Source: an uncultured Lachnospiraceae bacterium
GTDB lineage: Bacteria > Bacillota > Clostridia > Lachnospirales > Lachnospiraceae
Direction: 5' to 3'
DNA length: 56,312 nt
Assembly: GCA_947625875.1 (NCBI GenBank)
Contig: CANQQG010000008.1
Span: 1 to 56,312, forward strand
In this document: positions 35,159 through 43,476 of the stretch, piece by piece
Numbering within the stretch: the first letter of the stretch is position 1
Layout of the letters: each line of letters begins with the position of its first letter
Notes under the pieces: generated by a model
Database searches by the model: none
What the model was told of the DNA's origin: nothing
The model's input: only the letters and a program-made list of their open reading frames with translations
Program-made: the position numbers and the translations under genes

Positions 35159-36673
35159 TCAACGCTTCTTAGCCCTCATCCTTACCATATGGAAAGACAG
35201 CGGCGCAAGCGTAACCGTACAGCCATCCCGCTCCAAAACGCCGTCCTCACAGTTTTTCAGCACGATCGCCTGATGGTCTTTTTCATTCGTCATTTTTTTA
35301 TCCGCAGCCGCCAAAACCATATGCGAAATCAGCTCTTTCACCTCAAAGCCCTGCGCCTGCAGCGACGCCTTTATTTCTTCCGTCTCGCTGCGGTTTACAT
35401 AAAATGCCGCCAGCTCCCGCTCCGCTTCGTTCCACACAACGAGCGCATCCAGATAAGACACGCTGCCAAACTGCCTGCTCTCATAGACATCGCCCGCCAC
35501 AACGCTCTGCAGCGCCACGCCCTTCGCATAATTGGCGAAACAGGCAAACGGATAATAAATCGTCTGCAGCCAACACGCTCCGCCGTTTTCCGTCATAATG
35601 CAGGAGCTGATATTCGTAAGCAGCGACTGGCAGGCGATCTTTACCAGATCCGCATTGCGCAGCATCGCCATCTGCATTTGCGCAAATAAAAGCGCGTCCT
35701 CTAACGTATAGATCTGTTCGCTGATCGCCGGCGCGATCTTCCAGGGCTCCCGCCGTACGGCATTGTCCACAGCCTCACCCGGCGTTTCCCATACGCCCCA
35801 TTCATCAATACTGATCTTTATGTCCTTTTTTGAACGCTTTTTCCGCTTTGTCACCTGTATGGCCGCGCGGATCGTATTGATATGCGCTTCAAAATCAACC
35901 GCCTGCGCCAAAAATTCCGCCGTCCCCATCTCCTGCCCGCCATAATATTGGTGCAGGGCGATATAATCCGCGATATCATACGTCAGGTCAAGCGTCTCCA
36001 GATCCCACTGCGGGCAGGTCGGCATCGTCGACAGAGAACTCCCGCACACGATCAGCTCCACCGTATCGTCCAGACGTTTCATCGCGCGTCCGGCCTCCGC
36101 CGCAAGCCGACCGTATTCCGCCGCCGTTTTATGCCCGATCTGCCAGAGCCCGTCCATCTCATTTCCAAGACACCAGAGCTTCACGCCATACGGCTCCTTC
36201 ACGCCATGGCTCCTGCGCAGGTCGCTGTAATAAGTCCCTTCCGGAAAATTACAGTATTCCAGATACTGCACAGCCTCATCAATCCCGCGCGTGCCAAGAT
36301 TTACCGAAAATATCGGCTCTATATCCGCTTTCTTTGCCCACCGGATAAATTCGTCCGTCCCAAACGCATTTGTTTCAATGGATCTCCATGCCAGTTCCGC
36401 CCGCCTCGGGCGCTGTTCCCTCGGCCCGACGCCATCCTCCCAGTGATAAACCGACACAAAATTCCCGCCGGGATAGCGCACACAGGAAACGCCCATCCGC
36501 TTTACCGCTTCCAATACATCGCGCCGGACGCCCTCGTCATCCGCATCCGGGTGGCCCGGTTCGTAAATCCCATGGTAGATCACGCGCCCCATATGCTCTA
36601 AAAACGAACCGTACAGACGCGGATCGATTTCGCCGACGACAAAATGCCTGTCACAGATGATTTGAAATTCCAT
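35159..36673 (-). CDS. abfA: GH51 alpha-L-arabinofuranosidase
   Basis: 504 residues from the ATG at 36671-36673, with GGGAGGAG before it; the longer frame upstream has no site and crosses the promoter region. It is an intracellular GH51 enzyme that removes terminal alpha-L-arabinofuranosyl groups from arabino-oligosaccharides. YGSFLEHMGR is at residue 21, the acid/base Glu is in CLGNEMDG (E172), and the nucleophile Glu is in SIDEWGVW (E291). No signal peptide, as expected for the family. Two operator-like palindromes lie upstream. No other arabinose gene is in the window. Confidence 0.92.
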   Translation of the reverse strand: MEFQIICDRHFVVGEIDPRLYGSFLEHMGRVIYHGIYEPGHPDADDEGVRRDVLEAVKRMGVSCVRYPGGNFVSVYHWEDGVGPREQRPRRAELAWRSIETNAFGTDEFIRWAKKADIEPIFSVNLGTRGIDEAVQYLEYCNFPEGTYYSDLRRSHGVKEPYGVKLWCLGNEMDGLWQIGHKTAAEYGRLAAEAGRAMKRLDDTVELIVCGSSLSTMPTCPQWDLETLDLTYDIADYIALHQYYGGQEMGTAEFLAQAVDFEAHINTIRAAIQVTKRKKRSKKDIKISIDEWGVWETPGEAVDNAVRREPWKIAPAISEQIYTLEDALLFAQMQMAMLRNADLVKIACQSLLTNISSCIMTENGGACWLQTIYYPFACFANYAKGVALQSVVAGDVYESRQFGSVSYLDALVVWNEAERELAAFYVNRSETEEIKASLQAQGFEVKELISHMVLAAADKKMTNEKDHQAIVLKNCEDGVLERDGCTVTLAPLSFHMVRMRAKKR

Positions 36674-36704
36674 TTCTTTACTCCTCCCTTTTTCTTCCTG
36701 TTCG

Positions 36705-36726
36705 ATTGTGTACTCATGTACGTACC
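36705..36726. promoter_or_regulatory. AraR-like operator 1 upstream of the arabinofuranosidase
   Basis: Contains TTGTGTACTCATGTAC followed by GTACC. The core TGTACGTAC matches the centre of the known Bacillus AraR box. The same 16-base pattern recurs in operator 2. Confidence 0.55.
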
Positions 36727-36786
36727 AAAATAAAAAATATAGCATAATTTTTATGCCAAAAATATCTTTTACCTCATTGTTATTTT

Positions 36787-36807
36787 GTTTGTACACGAGT
36801 ACACAAC
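36787..36807. promoter_or_regulatory. AraR-like operator 2 upstream of the arabinofuranosidase
   Basis: Its reverse complement, GTTGTGTACTCGTGTACAAAC, read in parts, shares TTGTGTACTC-R-TGTAC with operator 1. The two centres are about 80 bp apart, a distance compatible with cooperative binding or looping. Confidence 0.55.
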
Positions 36808-36872
36808 CGTTGTATCCAAATACTAAATCTTATGCACAGAAAAGTCAAGCAAAAATAACAAAAATCCTTTAT

Positions 36873-36899
36873 TAATTTACCGCAAATAATTGACGATAT
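36873..36899 (+). promoter_or_regulatory. SigD (sigma-28)-like promoter
   Basis: TAAT (36873-36876), 15 bp, GACGATAT (36892-36899). The flagellar/chemotaxis consensus in Firmicutes is TAAA-N15-GCCGATAT. Two mismatches in total. Confidence 0.5.
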
Positions 36900-36945
36900 A
36901 TCATACAGGCAGATGAATCTTACATATCAGACAGGGAGAATTTTT

Positions 36946-37482
36946 ATGCAGACGATCAATTTAAAAGGCCTGGCAAAACTGCTGCATCCAAATGCGGCGG
37001 AAATACCAAAAAAACTCAGCCATTCCAACTATGGCGTCCCCCAGCCGGAAGAACCGGTTTCAAAGGGCAATGACACGTTCACCATCACGCAGAAGCTCTC
37101 CGAACTGTTAAGCCCTGCCTACGGCATGACGGAGGAGGAAAAGAAAGCCTGGTTAGATGAAATCATGGCAAAATTAAAGAGCGGAAAGAAACTCTCCGGT
37201 GAAGAAATGCGTTTTTTACAGGCGGAAAATCCCGCCCTCTACCAGCAGGTCGCGCGGGTACAGGCTCTGCGCGCCTCTTTTGAAGAACGGCTAAACAGCA
37301 GCTCCACAAAAGAAGAGGCGCAGACCATGTTCAGCCGCTCTGTCTCGCTTGTCAGCAAGGACGATCCGATGCGGGAGTATATTATCGCCGCGTATAATGA
37401 CGTCATGGATGAGTTTAAAGAATCCGATGCGTATAAAGCGCTGCCATCGGAAGCGGAAGAAAAAAAACAGAGGCCCGGCTGA
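36946..37482 (+). CDS. Unknown protein, 178 aa, possibly in the motility regulon
   Basis: I do not recognise this protein. Start chosen at the ATG at 36946, with GGGAG 8 bases before it. It is soluble and charged, with no signal peptide or membrane helix. A proline-containing N-terminal part is followed by mostly helical sequence with many Lys/Glu/Ala residues from residue 70 on (MTEEEKKAWLDEIMAKLKSG). The end is lysine/glutamate-rich. It stands alone on the plus strand between the arabinofuranosidase and prfC and is preceded by a SigD-like promoter, which hints at expression with flagellar genes. Function unknown. Confidence 0.7.
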   Translation: MQTINLKGLAKLLHPNAAEIPKKLSHSNYGVPQPEEPVSKGNDTFTITQKLSELLSPAYGMTEEEKKAWLDEIMAKLKSGKKLSGEEMRFLQAENPALYQQVARVQALRASFEERLNSSSTKEEAQTMFSRSVSLVSKDDPMREYIIAAYNDVMDEFKESDAYKALPSEAEEKKQRPG

Positions 37483-37490
37483 GCCTCCGT
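37461..37490 (-). terminator. Terminator of prfC
   Basis: GAGGC and GCCTC plus flanking pairs (37468-37490) form a hairpin followed on the minus strand by a run of T residues (37461-37467). It overlaps the end of the convergent unknown gene. Confidence 0.65.
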
Positions 37491-37506
37491 TCTCGTTTTC
37501 ATGGTT

Positions 37507-39099
37507 TTATTCCCTGCCAAATTCAGAAAGCTCCAGCCCCTCATTTCGATCCAATGTCATGCCAATGCTCCATTCATTCACAAACAAAAGCAGCGGCCGG
37601 CCTTTCATATCCATAACCTTTTTCATATCCGACGTGCCTGTCAGATTTTCTATATCAATGTCTTTATTTTCAATCCAGCGGATATGCCCGTACGGCAGGT
37701 TTTCCAGGCGGATCTCCACATTATATTCATTTTCCAGGCGGAATTTCAACACGTCAAACTGCAGGACGCCGACCACGCCGACGATAATCTCCTCCATGCC
37801 GCCCTTATATTCCTGAAAGATCTGGATCGCGCCCTCCTGTGCGATCTGTGTCACGCCTTTGACGAACTGTTTCCGCTTCATCGTATCCACCTGCCGCACC
37901 CTTGCAAAATGCTCCGGGGCAAATGTCGGGATTCCTTCAAATGCAAAGCCCGCCTTTGCCGTTGTGAGCGTGTCGCCAATCGAAAAAATCCCCGGATCAA
38001 ATACGCCGATAATGTCTCCGGCATACGCCTCATCAATGATCTTACGCTCCTGCGCCATCAGCTGCTGCGGCTGCGACAGCTTGATCGTCTTTCCGCCCTG
38101 CTGCATATGGCGCACTTCCATTCCCGCTTCAAACTTACCCGAACAAATGCGCATAAACGCCACCCTGTCGCGGTGGTTCTTGTTCATATTCGCCTGTATC
38201 TTAAACACAAACGCGGAGAAATCTTCAGAAAACGGGCTGATTTCCCCGATATCCGACATACGCGGCAGCGGCGAATATGTCATTTTTAAAAAATGGCGCA
38301 AAAACGTCTCCACGCCAAAATTGGTCAGCGCGGAACCAAAAAATACCGGCGAGAGCTTGCCCTTCATCACCTGATCCTGATCAAATTCCGCGCTTGCGCC
38401 GTCTAACAGTTCTATCTCTTCTGATAACCGGCTTCGGAACTCTGCGCCGATCTCCGCCTCCAGAGCCGGATCGTCAATGTCCAGCTCATGCTCCTCGCCT
38501 TCCTTCGTCCCCTTAAACGTATCCGAAAAAGTCATGACCTTTTTAGTATTTCTGTCATAGACGCCCTTAAAATTTTTTCCGGATCCAATCGGCCAGTTGA
38601 TCGGGCACGTCGCGATCCCAAGCTCTTTTTCAATATCGTCCAGAAGCTCAAACGTATCGTTCGCATCCCTGTCCATTTTGTTGATGAATGTAAAAATCGG
38701 GATATGCCGCATGACACAGACCTTAAAAAGCTTCCTTGTCTGCGCCTCCACGCCCTTTGAGCCGTCGATGACCATGACCGCGGAATCCGCCGCCATCAGG
38801 GTGCGGTACGTATCCTCTGAGAAATCCTGATGCCCCGGCGTATCAAGAATATTGATGCAGTACCCGTCATAATGAAACTGCAGCACCGAGGACGTAACGG
38901 AAATACCTCTCTGCTTTTCTATCTCCATCCAGTCCGATACGGCGTGTCTGGCCGTCGCCTTTCCTTTTACCGAACCGGCAAGGTTGATCGCCCCGCCGTA
39001 AAGCAGGAACTTTTCCGTCAGCGTCGTTTTCCCTGCATCCGGGTGGGATATGATCGCAAAAGTCCTTCTTTTTTCTATTTCCTCATGTAAATGATCCAC
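37507..39099 (-). CDS. prfC: Peptide chain release factor 3
   Basis: 530 residues from a GTG at 39097-39099 preceded by GGAGG at 8 bases. The longer frame to 39144 starts at the transcription start of the mapped promoter and has no ribosome binding site. It is a translational GTPase that recycles RF1/RF2. G1 is ISHPDAGKTTLTEKF, G2 is EKQRGISVTSSV, G3 is LDTPGHQDFSEDT, G4 is FINKMDRD. The RF3-specific C-terminal part ends with FVNEWSIGMTLDRN. Length is normal. Confidence 0.95.
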   Translation of the reverse strand: MDHLHEEIEKRRTFAIISHPDAGKTTLTEKFLLYGGAINLAGSVKGKATARHAVSDWMEIEKQRGISVTSSVLQFHYDGYCINILDTPGHQDFSEDTYRTLMAADSAVMVIDGSKGVEAQTRKLFKVCVMRHIPIFTFINKMDRDANDTFELLDDIEKELGIATCPINWPIGSGKNFKGVYDRNTKKVMTFSDTFKGTKEGEEHELDIDDPALEAEIGAEFRSRLSEEIELLDGASAEFDQDQVMKGKLSPVFFGSALTNFGVETFLRHFLKMTYSPLPRMSDIGEISPFSEDFSAFVFKIQANMNKNHRDRVAFMRICSGKFEAGMEVRHMQQGGKTIKLSQPQQLMAQERKIIDEAYAGDIIGVFDPGIFSIGDTLTTAKAGFAFEGIPTFAPEHFARVRQVDTMKRKQFVKGVTQIAQEGAIQIFQEYKGGMEEIIVGVVGVLQFDVLKFRLENEYNVEIRLENLPYGHIRWIENKDIDIENLTGTSDMKKVMDMKGRPLLLFVNEWSIGMTLDRNEGLELSEFGRE

Positions 39100-39149
39100 T
39101 TTTTGTTCCTCCAAATATCTGTTATCAAACCGCTTTTCCGGCACAGGTA

Positions 39150-39178
39150 ATTCTATAATACAAGTGCGCCGCTGTCAA
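39150..39178 (-). promoter_or_regulatory. SigA promoter of prfC
   Basis: TTGACA (39173-39178) and TAGAAT (39150-39155) with a 17-bp spacer on the minus strand. It supports the internal GTG start of prfC. Confidence 0.8.
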
Positions 39179-39291
39179 GATTTCTCCATTTTTCTTCTTA
39201 TCAACAATACGGATCGCTCCCGCTTTATGCTGCCCGGCACAGATAAAATAGCAAAATGTAACGTCCTGCTTCAGGCGCGCTTCTACGTTTT

Positions 39292-39801
39292 CTACGCCCT
39301 CGTTTGAATCATTCTAAATTTCTCCAACCGATAATGCTGTTCATCATCCAGTTCCTTTATTCCGTTTTTATATTCGTATCCCTTTTTCCGATAAAATTCT
39401 ACCGCAGTAATAGATGCGGGAATTTCTATTCTTTCCGCCCTTAAAAACAGTTCATCCGATTCAAGCGTGTCAATTATATAGCTGCCGATCCCCTGCCCAT
39501 GAAATTCCGGCAGCACAAAAACAGTAAGCAATATGCTCTCCGTAAGGCTTCCCCAAAAACTTGATATAGAACCAACGCCCACGATTTTATTTTCATTCCA
39601 GAATACGTACATATGCGCGTATTCTGCCACACCTTTCAACCAATTCACATCATGCGTGGCGGACAGCGCCGCCATAGCCTTTTCTCCGTAATCTTTTACA
39701 TTGACTTCTCTGAAATTTCTGCGGATCAGCCTGACAATTTCTTCCGCGTCCGTTTCACGATAAGGCCTAACAATAACCTCTGTCCCATTTGATAATTTCA
39801 T
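39292..39801 (-). CDS. GNAT-family N-acetyltransferase
   Basis: 169 residues from the ATG at 39799-39801 with AAAGGAG at good spacing. The first strand EVIVRPYRETDAEEIVRLI and acetyl-CoA-binding motif A VFVLPEFHGQGIGSYIIDTL are intact, and the C-terminal AVEFYRKKGYEY is typical of the family. The substrate is not evident. The gene is divergent from the potassium channel gene. Confidence 0.87.
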   Translation of the reverse strand: MKLSNGTEVIVRPYRETDAEEIVRLIRRNFREVNVKDYGEKAMAALSATHDVNWLKGVAEYAHMYVFWNENKIVGVGSISSFWGSLTESILLTVFVLPEFHGQGIGSYIIDTLESDELFLRAERIEIPASITAVEFYRKKGYEYKNGIKELDDEQHYRLEKFRMIQTRA

Positions 39802-39921
39802 AAAAACTCCTTTCCACACAAAAATGCACCAAACATCTAATATGTCCAGTGCATTTCTAAAACTGCCGGTTATTACAGGAAGTGTGATAAATAAAACTAC
39901 GAAAACCTCCAAAACACCGCA

Positions 39922-39950
39922 TTGCAAAATCGCACAAACACTGATAAACT
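39922..39950 (+). promoter_or_regulatory. SigA promoter of the potassium channel gene
   Basis: TTGCAA (39922-39927) and TAAACT (39945-39950) with a 17-bp spacer on the plus strand, 42 bp before the start codon. Confidence 0.65.
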
Positions 39951-39991
39951 ATAGCAGGCGGATATTTATCGCCCGCAGGGAGGAAACAGCC

Positions 39992-40750
39992 ATGAAACTA
40001 AACCGATCACAGCATCGCGTCTATAACATCGTAATGAGCGCACTTGCCATACTTGCCGCCATACTTGTTTTAATCGAGCTTTCGCAGGGGCTTTGCGGCT
40101 GGCAGGTCTGGGCCGAACGCGCGATATTAGGCGTCTTCACCATTGACTATTTTGTGCGGCTCTATATCGCCCCGGATAAATGGCATTTTTTTACTTCCAA
40201 CATATGCGACCTGATCGCTATTTTTCCGTTCCATACGATCTTCCGGGCTTTCCGCTTACTGAAAGCCTTTCCGCTGCTTGTGCCTGCCGGTTTTTCAGCT
40301 TTTGCAGGATTGCCGCGGGTATTTGCGTTCACTTACCGTCCGCTGAAAAAAGCGCATACGTTTTTTAACACAAACAGTTTTAAATACATCGTATTTGCCG
40401 CAACGGTCATGATCCTGTTTGGCGGCATACTGATCCATTTTGCAGAGGGCATGAGTTACGCGGACGGCATTTGGTGGGCATTTGTAACGACAACTACGGT
40501 TGGGTACGGCGACATATCGCCGACTACCTTTTACGGCCGCCTTATCGCCATGTTCCTGATGCTGATCGGCATCGGCATGATCGGAAGCATTACCAGCACG
40601 CTGACTTCTTACTTTTTAAAGACGGAAGCCAGAGGAGTAAAAAATGAGACCATCGAAAACATCAAAACACAGTTAGACCATTTTGATGAATTAAGCTGCG
40701 AAGATGTAGATGCAATCTGCCGTATTTTAAAAGCGTTAAAAAAATCATAA
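39992..40750 (+). CDS. Voltage-gated-type potassium channel
   Basis: 252 residues from the ATG at 39992, preceded by AGGGAGG. Four N-terminal hydrophobic helices form a voltage-sensor-like domain. Its S4 segment (FRAFRLLKAF) has only three basic residues, so voltage dependence may be weak. The pore follows: a helix, FVTTTTVGYGDISP with the TVGYGD selectivity filter, and the inner helix FLMLIGIGMIGSI. A cytoplasmic helical tail of about 45 residues ends the protein. It conducts K+ across the cell membrane. Confidence 0.9.
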   Translation: MKLNRSQHRVYNIVMSALAILAAILVLIELSQGLCGWQVWAERAILGVFTIDYFVRLYIAPDKWHFFTSNICDLIAIFPFHTIFRAFRLLKAFPLLVPAGFSAFAGLPRVFAFTYRPLKKAHTFFNTNSFKYIVFAATVMILFGGILIHFAEGMSYADGIWWAFVTTTTVGYGDISPTTFYGRLIAMFLMLIGIGMIGSITSTLTSYFLKTEARGVKNETIENIKTQLDHFDELSCEDVDAICRILKALKKS

Positions 40751-40793
40751 ACCACCCATAAGCCGTCTCCTGAAGGCGTTATAATTTATGATG

Positions 40794-41297
40794 TTATAGT
40801 TGATTAAACAATCGCATCGTAGTGTCCGGGCCGACTTTTCCCTCCTGTTTTCTGACATTGCCGCCCACAAATGAGTTTTTTGATACCCTTATGGTATAAA
40901 GCTGATTTACAAACTCAGGAACTGCCTGCTCATTTATTACGCAACACGCAACAGCCATGTCCTCGTCAAGAATGTCAATTATCGTCTTACCCGTATTAAT
41001 AACAGAATCAACCAGAATCACATTTTTCGTATCCGGCCTGACAAATGTTTCATGCTTTGGATCAAAAGTCTGCAAACGACATTTCATTGCAAAGTACATT
41101 CCCTCGGCGAAAAAAATGCCTCCACGGAGCATTGCTACTATAGTCGTTTCCTCCGGCTTAAAATCAGACATCTGCTCTCCAAGCGCTTCTCCAAGCGCTA
41201 TATGCGCCTTTACCAGTTCCGGTCCCGAAACGCCGGAATCAGACTTCGTTACAGCAATAAAACGCTGAATCTCTTCTGTTTTACTTATCTCAAACAA
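40794..41297 (-). CDS. Phosphoribosyltransferase-family protein
   Basis: 167 residues starting at a TTG (41295-41297) with GGAGGG at 8 bases, overlapping the stop of the kinase-HAD gene by 8 bases. The PRPP-binding loop is VILVDSVINTGKTIIDIL (about residues 92-109), with the DS replacing the usual DD/ED acidic pair. AMLRGGIFFAEGMYFAMK fits the pyrophosphate-binding loop of type I phosphoribosyltransferases, nearest in style to uracil phosphoribosyltransferases. The base used is unknown. It is the last gene of the radical SAM operon and likely forms or breaks an N-glycosidic bond in that pathway (inference). Confidence 0.82.
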   Translation of the reverse strand: MFEISKTEEIQRFIAVTKSDSGVSGPELVKAHIALGEALGEQMSDFKPEETTIVAMLRGGIFFAEGMYFAMKCRLQTFDPKHETFVRPDTKNVILVDSVINTGKTIIDILDEDMAVACCVINEQAVPEFVNQLYTIRVSKNSFVGGNVRKQEGKVGPDTTMRLFNQL

Positions 41298-42342
41298 GGT
41301 TTAATCCCTCCACATCTCTTCCCTTCAGCGATCTGCTGACGGAGCCATCCTGCCTTGTCACAAGAAATCCCATGTCAGCCTGCTTCATCATATAATAGTC
41401 ATTCATCCCATCTCCGTACGCTACAACCCGCTTGCCCGCAGCCTGAAGGCCTTTTGTAATAAAATACTTTGTCTCGGCGGACATCTCTGTTCCATAATAA
41501 TAATCGAGTCCTAATGCTTTAGAAATAAATCCCCACACCCGCATATGTCCGGATGTAAGAATATAAGAATCTCTTGTCAGCGCCATTTTAACCTTTTCGT
41601 TCAATTGAACCGGCATCTCAGTGAGATCCCCAAACTCATATTGACGAAATTCATCATTTTGTCTCCATGCCTGATATCCGGTATAAAAATTTCCGTCATA
41701 AAGATGCGTTTTATAACCAAAAACCTTATTACTGGTATCTCCTATAGTCAGAGTATTATCTCCATCCAAGAGTAAAACCGTCTCCGACTGGCTTTTTTCA
41801 AGAATATCCTTCACACATTTTCTGGCATAAGATATGCAACTGTATCCACCCACAACAGCGCGAATAAAATCAATTACAGCCACAGTGTCTTCAAAGTAAT
41901 TCTCAGGCGGGTTATCGGCCACATAAAAATCCTTATCATTTCTATGGCAATACGTTCTAAGCGCTTCTATCTCACGCAGTTGCCATTCTGCAATATCGTA
42001 TTTCAAATATTGTCTATTTTTCTCAGATTCAGTCATTCTCTCGCTTAATATATTTGGATCTATATACAGGTAAAGAATGGCGTCATACATCTTTCCATCA
42101 TCCTCAGTAAAGGCGATCTCATTCCCAAAAGCATAATGGCCATCCATAATAAAGGTTTGTTTTTGCGCCAATGCCTGAACGAGCTGTTTTCTTACATTCT
42201 CCCGTCCTGATTCATCACGGAAATTAAAATCCGGATCTAACGCGCGAAGCATCTTACTTCCCATTACAACCTCTATAAAATCTATCCTGTCCAGTATATA
42301 GCTTTTACCGGCCGTCGGCATTCCATATAACCCTATTCGCAT
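41290..42342 (-). CDS. P-loop kinase - HAD phosphatase fusion
   Basis: 350 residues with two halves. Residues 1-165 form a nucleotide-kinase-like P-loop domain: LYGMPTAGKSYILDR at residue 4 and FIMDGHYAFGNE near residue 73. Residues 190-350 form a HAD-superfamily phosphatase resembling SerB-like enzymes: motif I VLLLDGDNTLT, a motif II-like SYILTSGHMRVWG, and motif IV VVAYGDGMNDYYMM. A kinase and a phosphatase in one chain suggest handling of a phosphorylated small molecule. It lies between a radical SAM and a phosphoribosyltransferase gene with overlaps on both sides, so the three proteins are made together. Start ATG with AAGGAGAG. Confidence 0.8.
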   Translation of the reverse strand: MRIGLYGMPTAGKSYILDRIDFIEVVMGSKMLRALDPDFNFRDESGRENVRKQLVQALAQKQTFIMDGHYAFGNEIAFTEDDGKMYDAILYLYIDPNILSERMTESEKNRQYLKYDIAEWQLREIEALRTYCHRNDKDFYVADNPPENYFEDTVAVIDFIRAVVGGYSCISYARKCVKDILEKSQSETVLLLDGDNTLTIGDTSNKVFGYKTHLYDGNFYTGYQAWRQNDEFRQYEFGDLTEMPVQLNEKVKMALTRDSYILTSGHMRVWGFISKALGLDYYYGTEMSAETKYFITKGLQAAGKRVVAYGDGMNDYYMMKQADMGFLVTRQDGSVSRSLKGRDVEGLNLV

Positions 42343-43145
42343 AAGCTCTCCTTATAACAATAATTTCGATCAAACGCCAGGTTCTTTTTTTCCAGTTCTT
42401 CGAAAAGCGCGCCGCTTGGTCCAATTGGCGGAAGGTCAATGCAGTTGCCGCAATAATAAACTCTGCCATTAGCAAAGAAATAATTGTTTATTCCCGCTCC
42501 GCATCTGCCGCCATACATGGTACAATCATCACCACCCCGTCTGACCGGAATCTGCTTTTCCGCTTCATTGAGAAAGCTGCGATATTCATCTATTGTTATA
42601 CCATATTTACCTATCATACGAGAAAATGTCACACGCGTTTCAAAAGGCTTAAAAAAGTCTATTACTTTCTGTGAATTTTTCAGGCTCTCCTTACCAACGG
42701 TGGCATTAAACGTTGGATAGTGGCCCACTATATGTTTGTAGCGCCGGGCATTCCCAATAGCTTCCTCAAAAGATCCACAACGATTCAAATCATGCAGTTC
42801 TTTGTATCCGTCTACCGAAAATCCAACATTGATTTTATGCTCTTCCAGAAAAATCCAATCTTCATCTGCAAGCCGTATTGTTCCGTTTGTAATAGTGTAT
42901 GCGCTGATGTTTGGATAATCCTCAATACAGGTAATATAGGATTTAAGCAATGGCCAATCCAAAAAACACTCACCATTTCCCACAAATCCAATCTTAAACT
43001 TTTCTCCTGCATATCGTTTTACATGATCAAGTATTTCAAACACATCCATCTCGGCCGCATCTACATTTCCTTTTTCGTGGAAATGGCAATATCTGCAGGC
43101 TAAATTACATCTGTTATTTATGGAAATACATATTCTATCGATCAT
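42333..43145 (-). CDS. Radical SAM protein with SPASM-like C-terminal cysteines
   Basis: 270 residues from the ATG at 43143-43145 with GAGGAG at 9 bases; the frame is open to a TTG at 43166. The 4Fe-4S/SAM motif is NNRCNLACRYCHFHEKG (CxxxCxxC). The C-terminal part has a cluster of cysteines (CTMYGGRC, NGRVYYCGNC, NYCYKESLC) in SPASM-like spacing around the FANGRVYYCG element. SPASM-type enzymes often modify peptides, but here the partners are a phosphoribosyltransferase and a kinase-phosphatase. The substrate is unknown. It overlaps the kinase-HAD gene by 10 bases. Confidence 0.85.
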   Translation of the reverse strand: MIDRICISINNRCNLACRYCHFHEKGNVDAAEMDVFEILDHVKRYAGEKFKIGFVGNGECFLDWPLLKSYITCIEDYPNISAYTITNGTIRLADEDWIFLEEHKINVGFSVDGYKELHDLNRCGSFEEAIGNARRYKHIVGHYPTFNATVGKESLKNSQKVIDFFKPFETRVTFSRMIGKYGITIDEYRSFLNEAEKQIPVRRGGDDCTMYGGRCGAGINNYFFANGRVYYCGNCIDLPPIGPSGALFEELEKKNLAFDRNYCYKESLCE

Positions 43146-43162
43146 ATGCAGCTTCTCCTCAT

Positions 43163-43366
43163 TCAAACATTAAGCAGTGAAATAATCTCCTCATAGCCGC
43201 CATTCTCATTTCTGGAATATGCATAATCTAATGCCCTCATCTTTTCAAAAGAGCAGATTGTCTTATCCGCATTACATTCCAACAGAAACTTAAGAATGAC
43301 ATTCGTATCTACAACAATTCGCCTGCCATGTTTGTTACCTCCTGTAATGGTTTGTCTGTAATCCAT
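43163..43366 (-). pseudogene. PIN-domain fragment or small ORF before the radical SAM gene
   Basis: A 67-codon frame whose residues 15-30 read RRIVVDTNVILKFLLE, the start of a PIN nuclease domain. The remaining catalytic residues are missing. The ATG at 43366 has no ribosome binding site. A strong AGGAGG precedes another ATG at 43326-43328 that is in a different frame and stops after six codons. This looks like a decayed PIN gene with a frameshift. The alternative, a small peptide substrate of the radical SAM enzyme, cannot be excluded. Its end overlaps the radical SAM open frame. Confidence 0.5.
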
Positions 43367-43367
43367 A

Positions 43368-43394
43368 TTCTATCATTCTTTACTGCAATCGCAA
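43368..43394 (-). promoter_or_regulatory. Weak promoter candidate for the radical SAM operon
   Basis: TTGCGA (43389-43394) and TAGAAT (43368-43373), spacer only 15 bp, on the minus strand. The -10 is good; the spacing is not ideal. Confidence 0.35.
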
Positions 43395-43476
43395 GGGCTT
43401 TGGGTGATCTGTCACATCCCTCTCATATTATTCTCACATTGTCGGCACATTTTTCCGGAAACCGGCACATTTAAAT

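Noticed and set aside
31169..36673. LacI regulator as the controller of the arabinofuranosidase gene
   Set aside because: The operators upstream of that gene resemble AraR boxes, and recQ plus the toxin locus lie between, so there is no direct support.
43441..43476. Two CCGGCACATTT-like units that look like a repeat
   Set aside because: Only two short imperfect copies with no spacer regularity, so not a CRISPR or a meaningful repeat.
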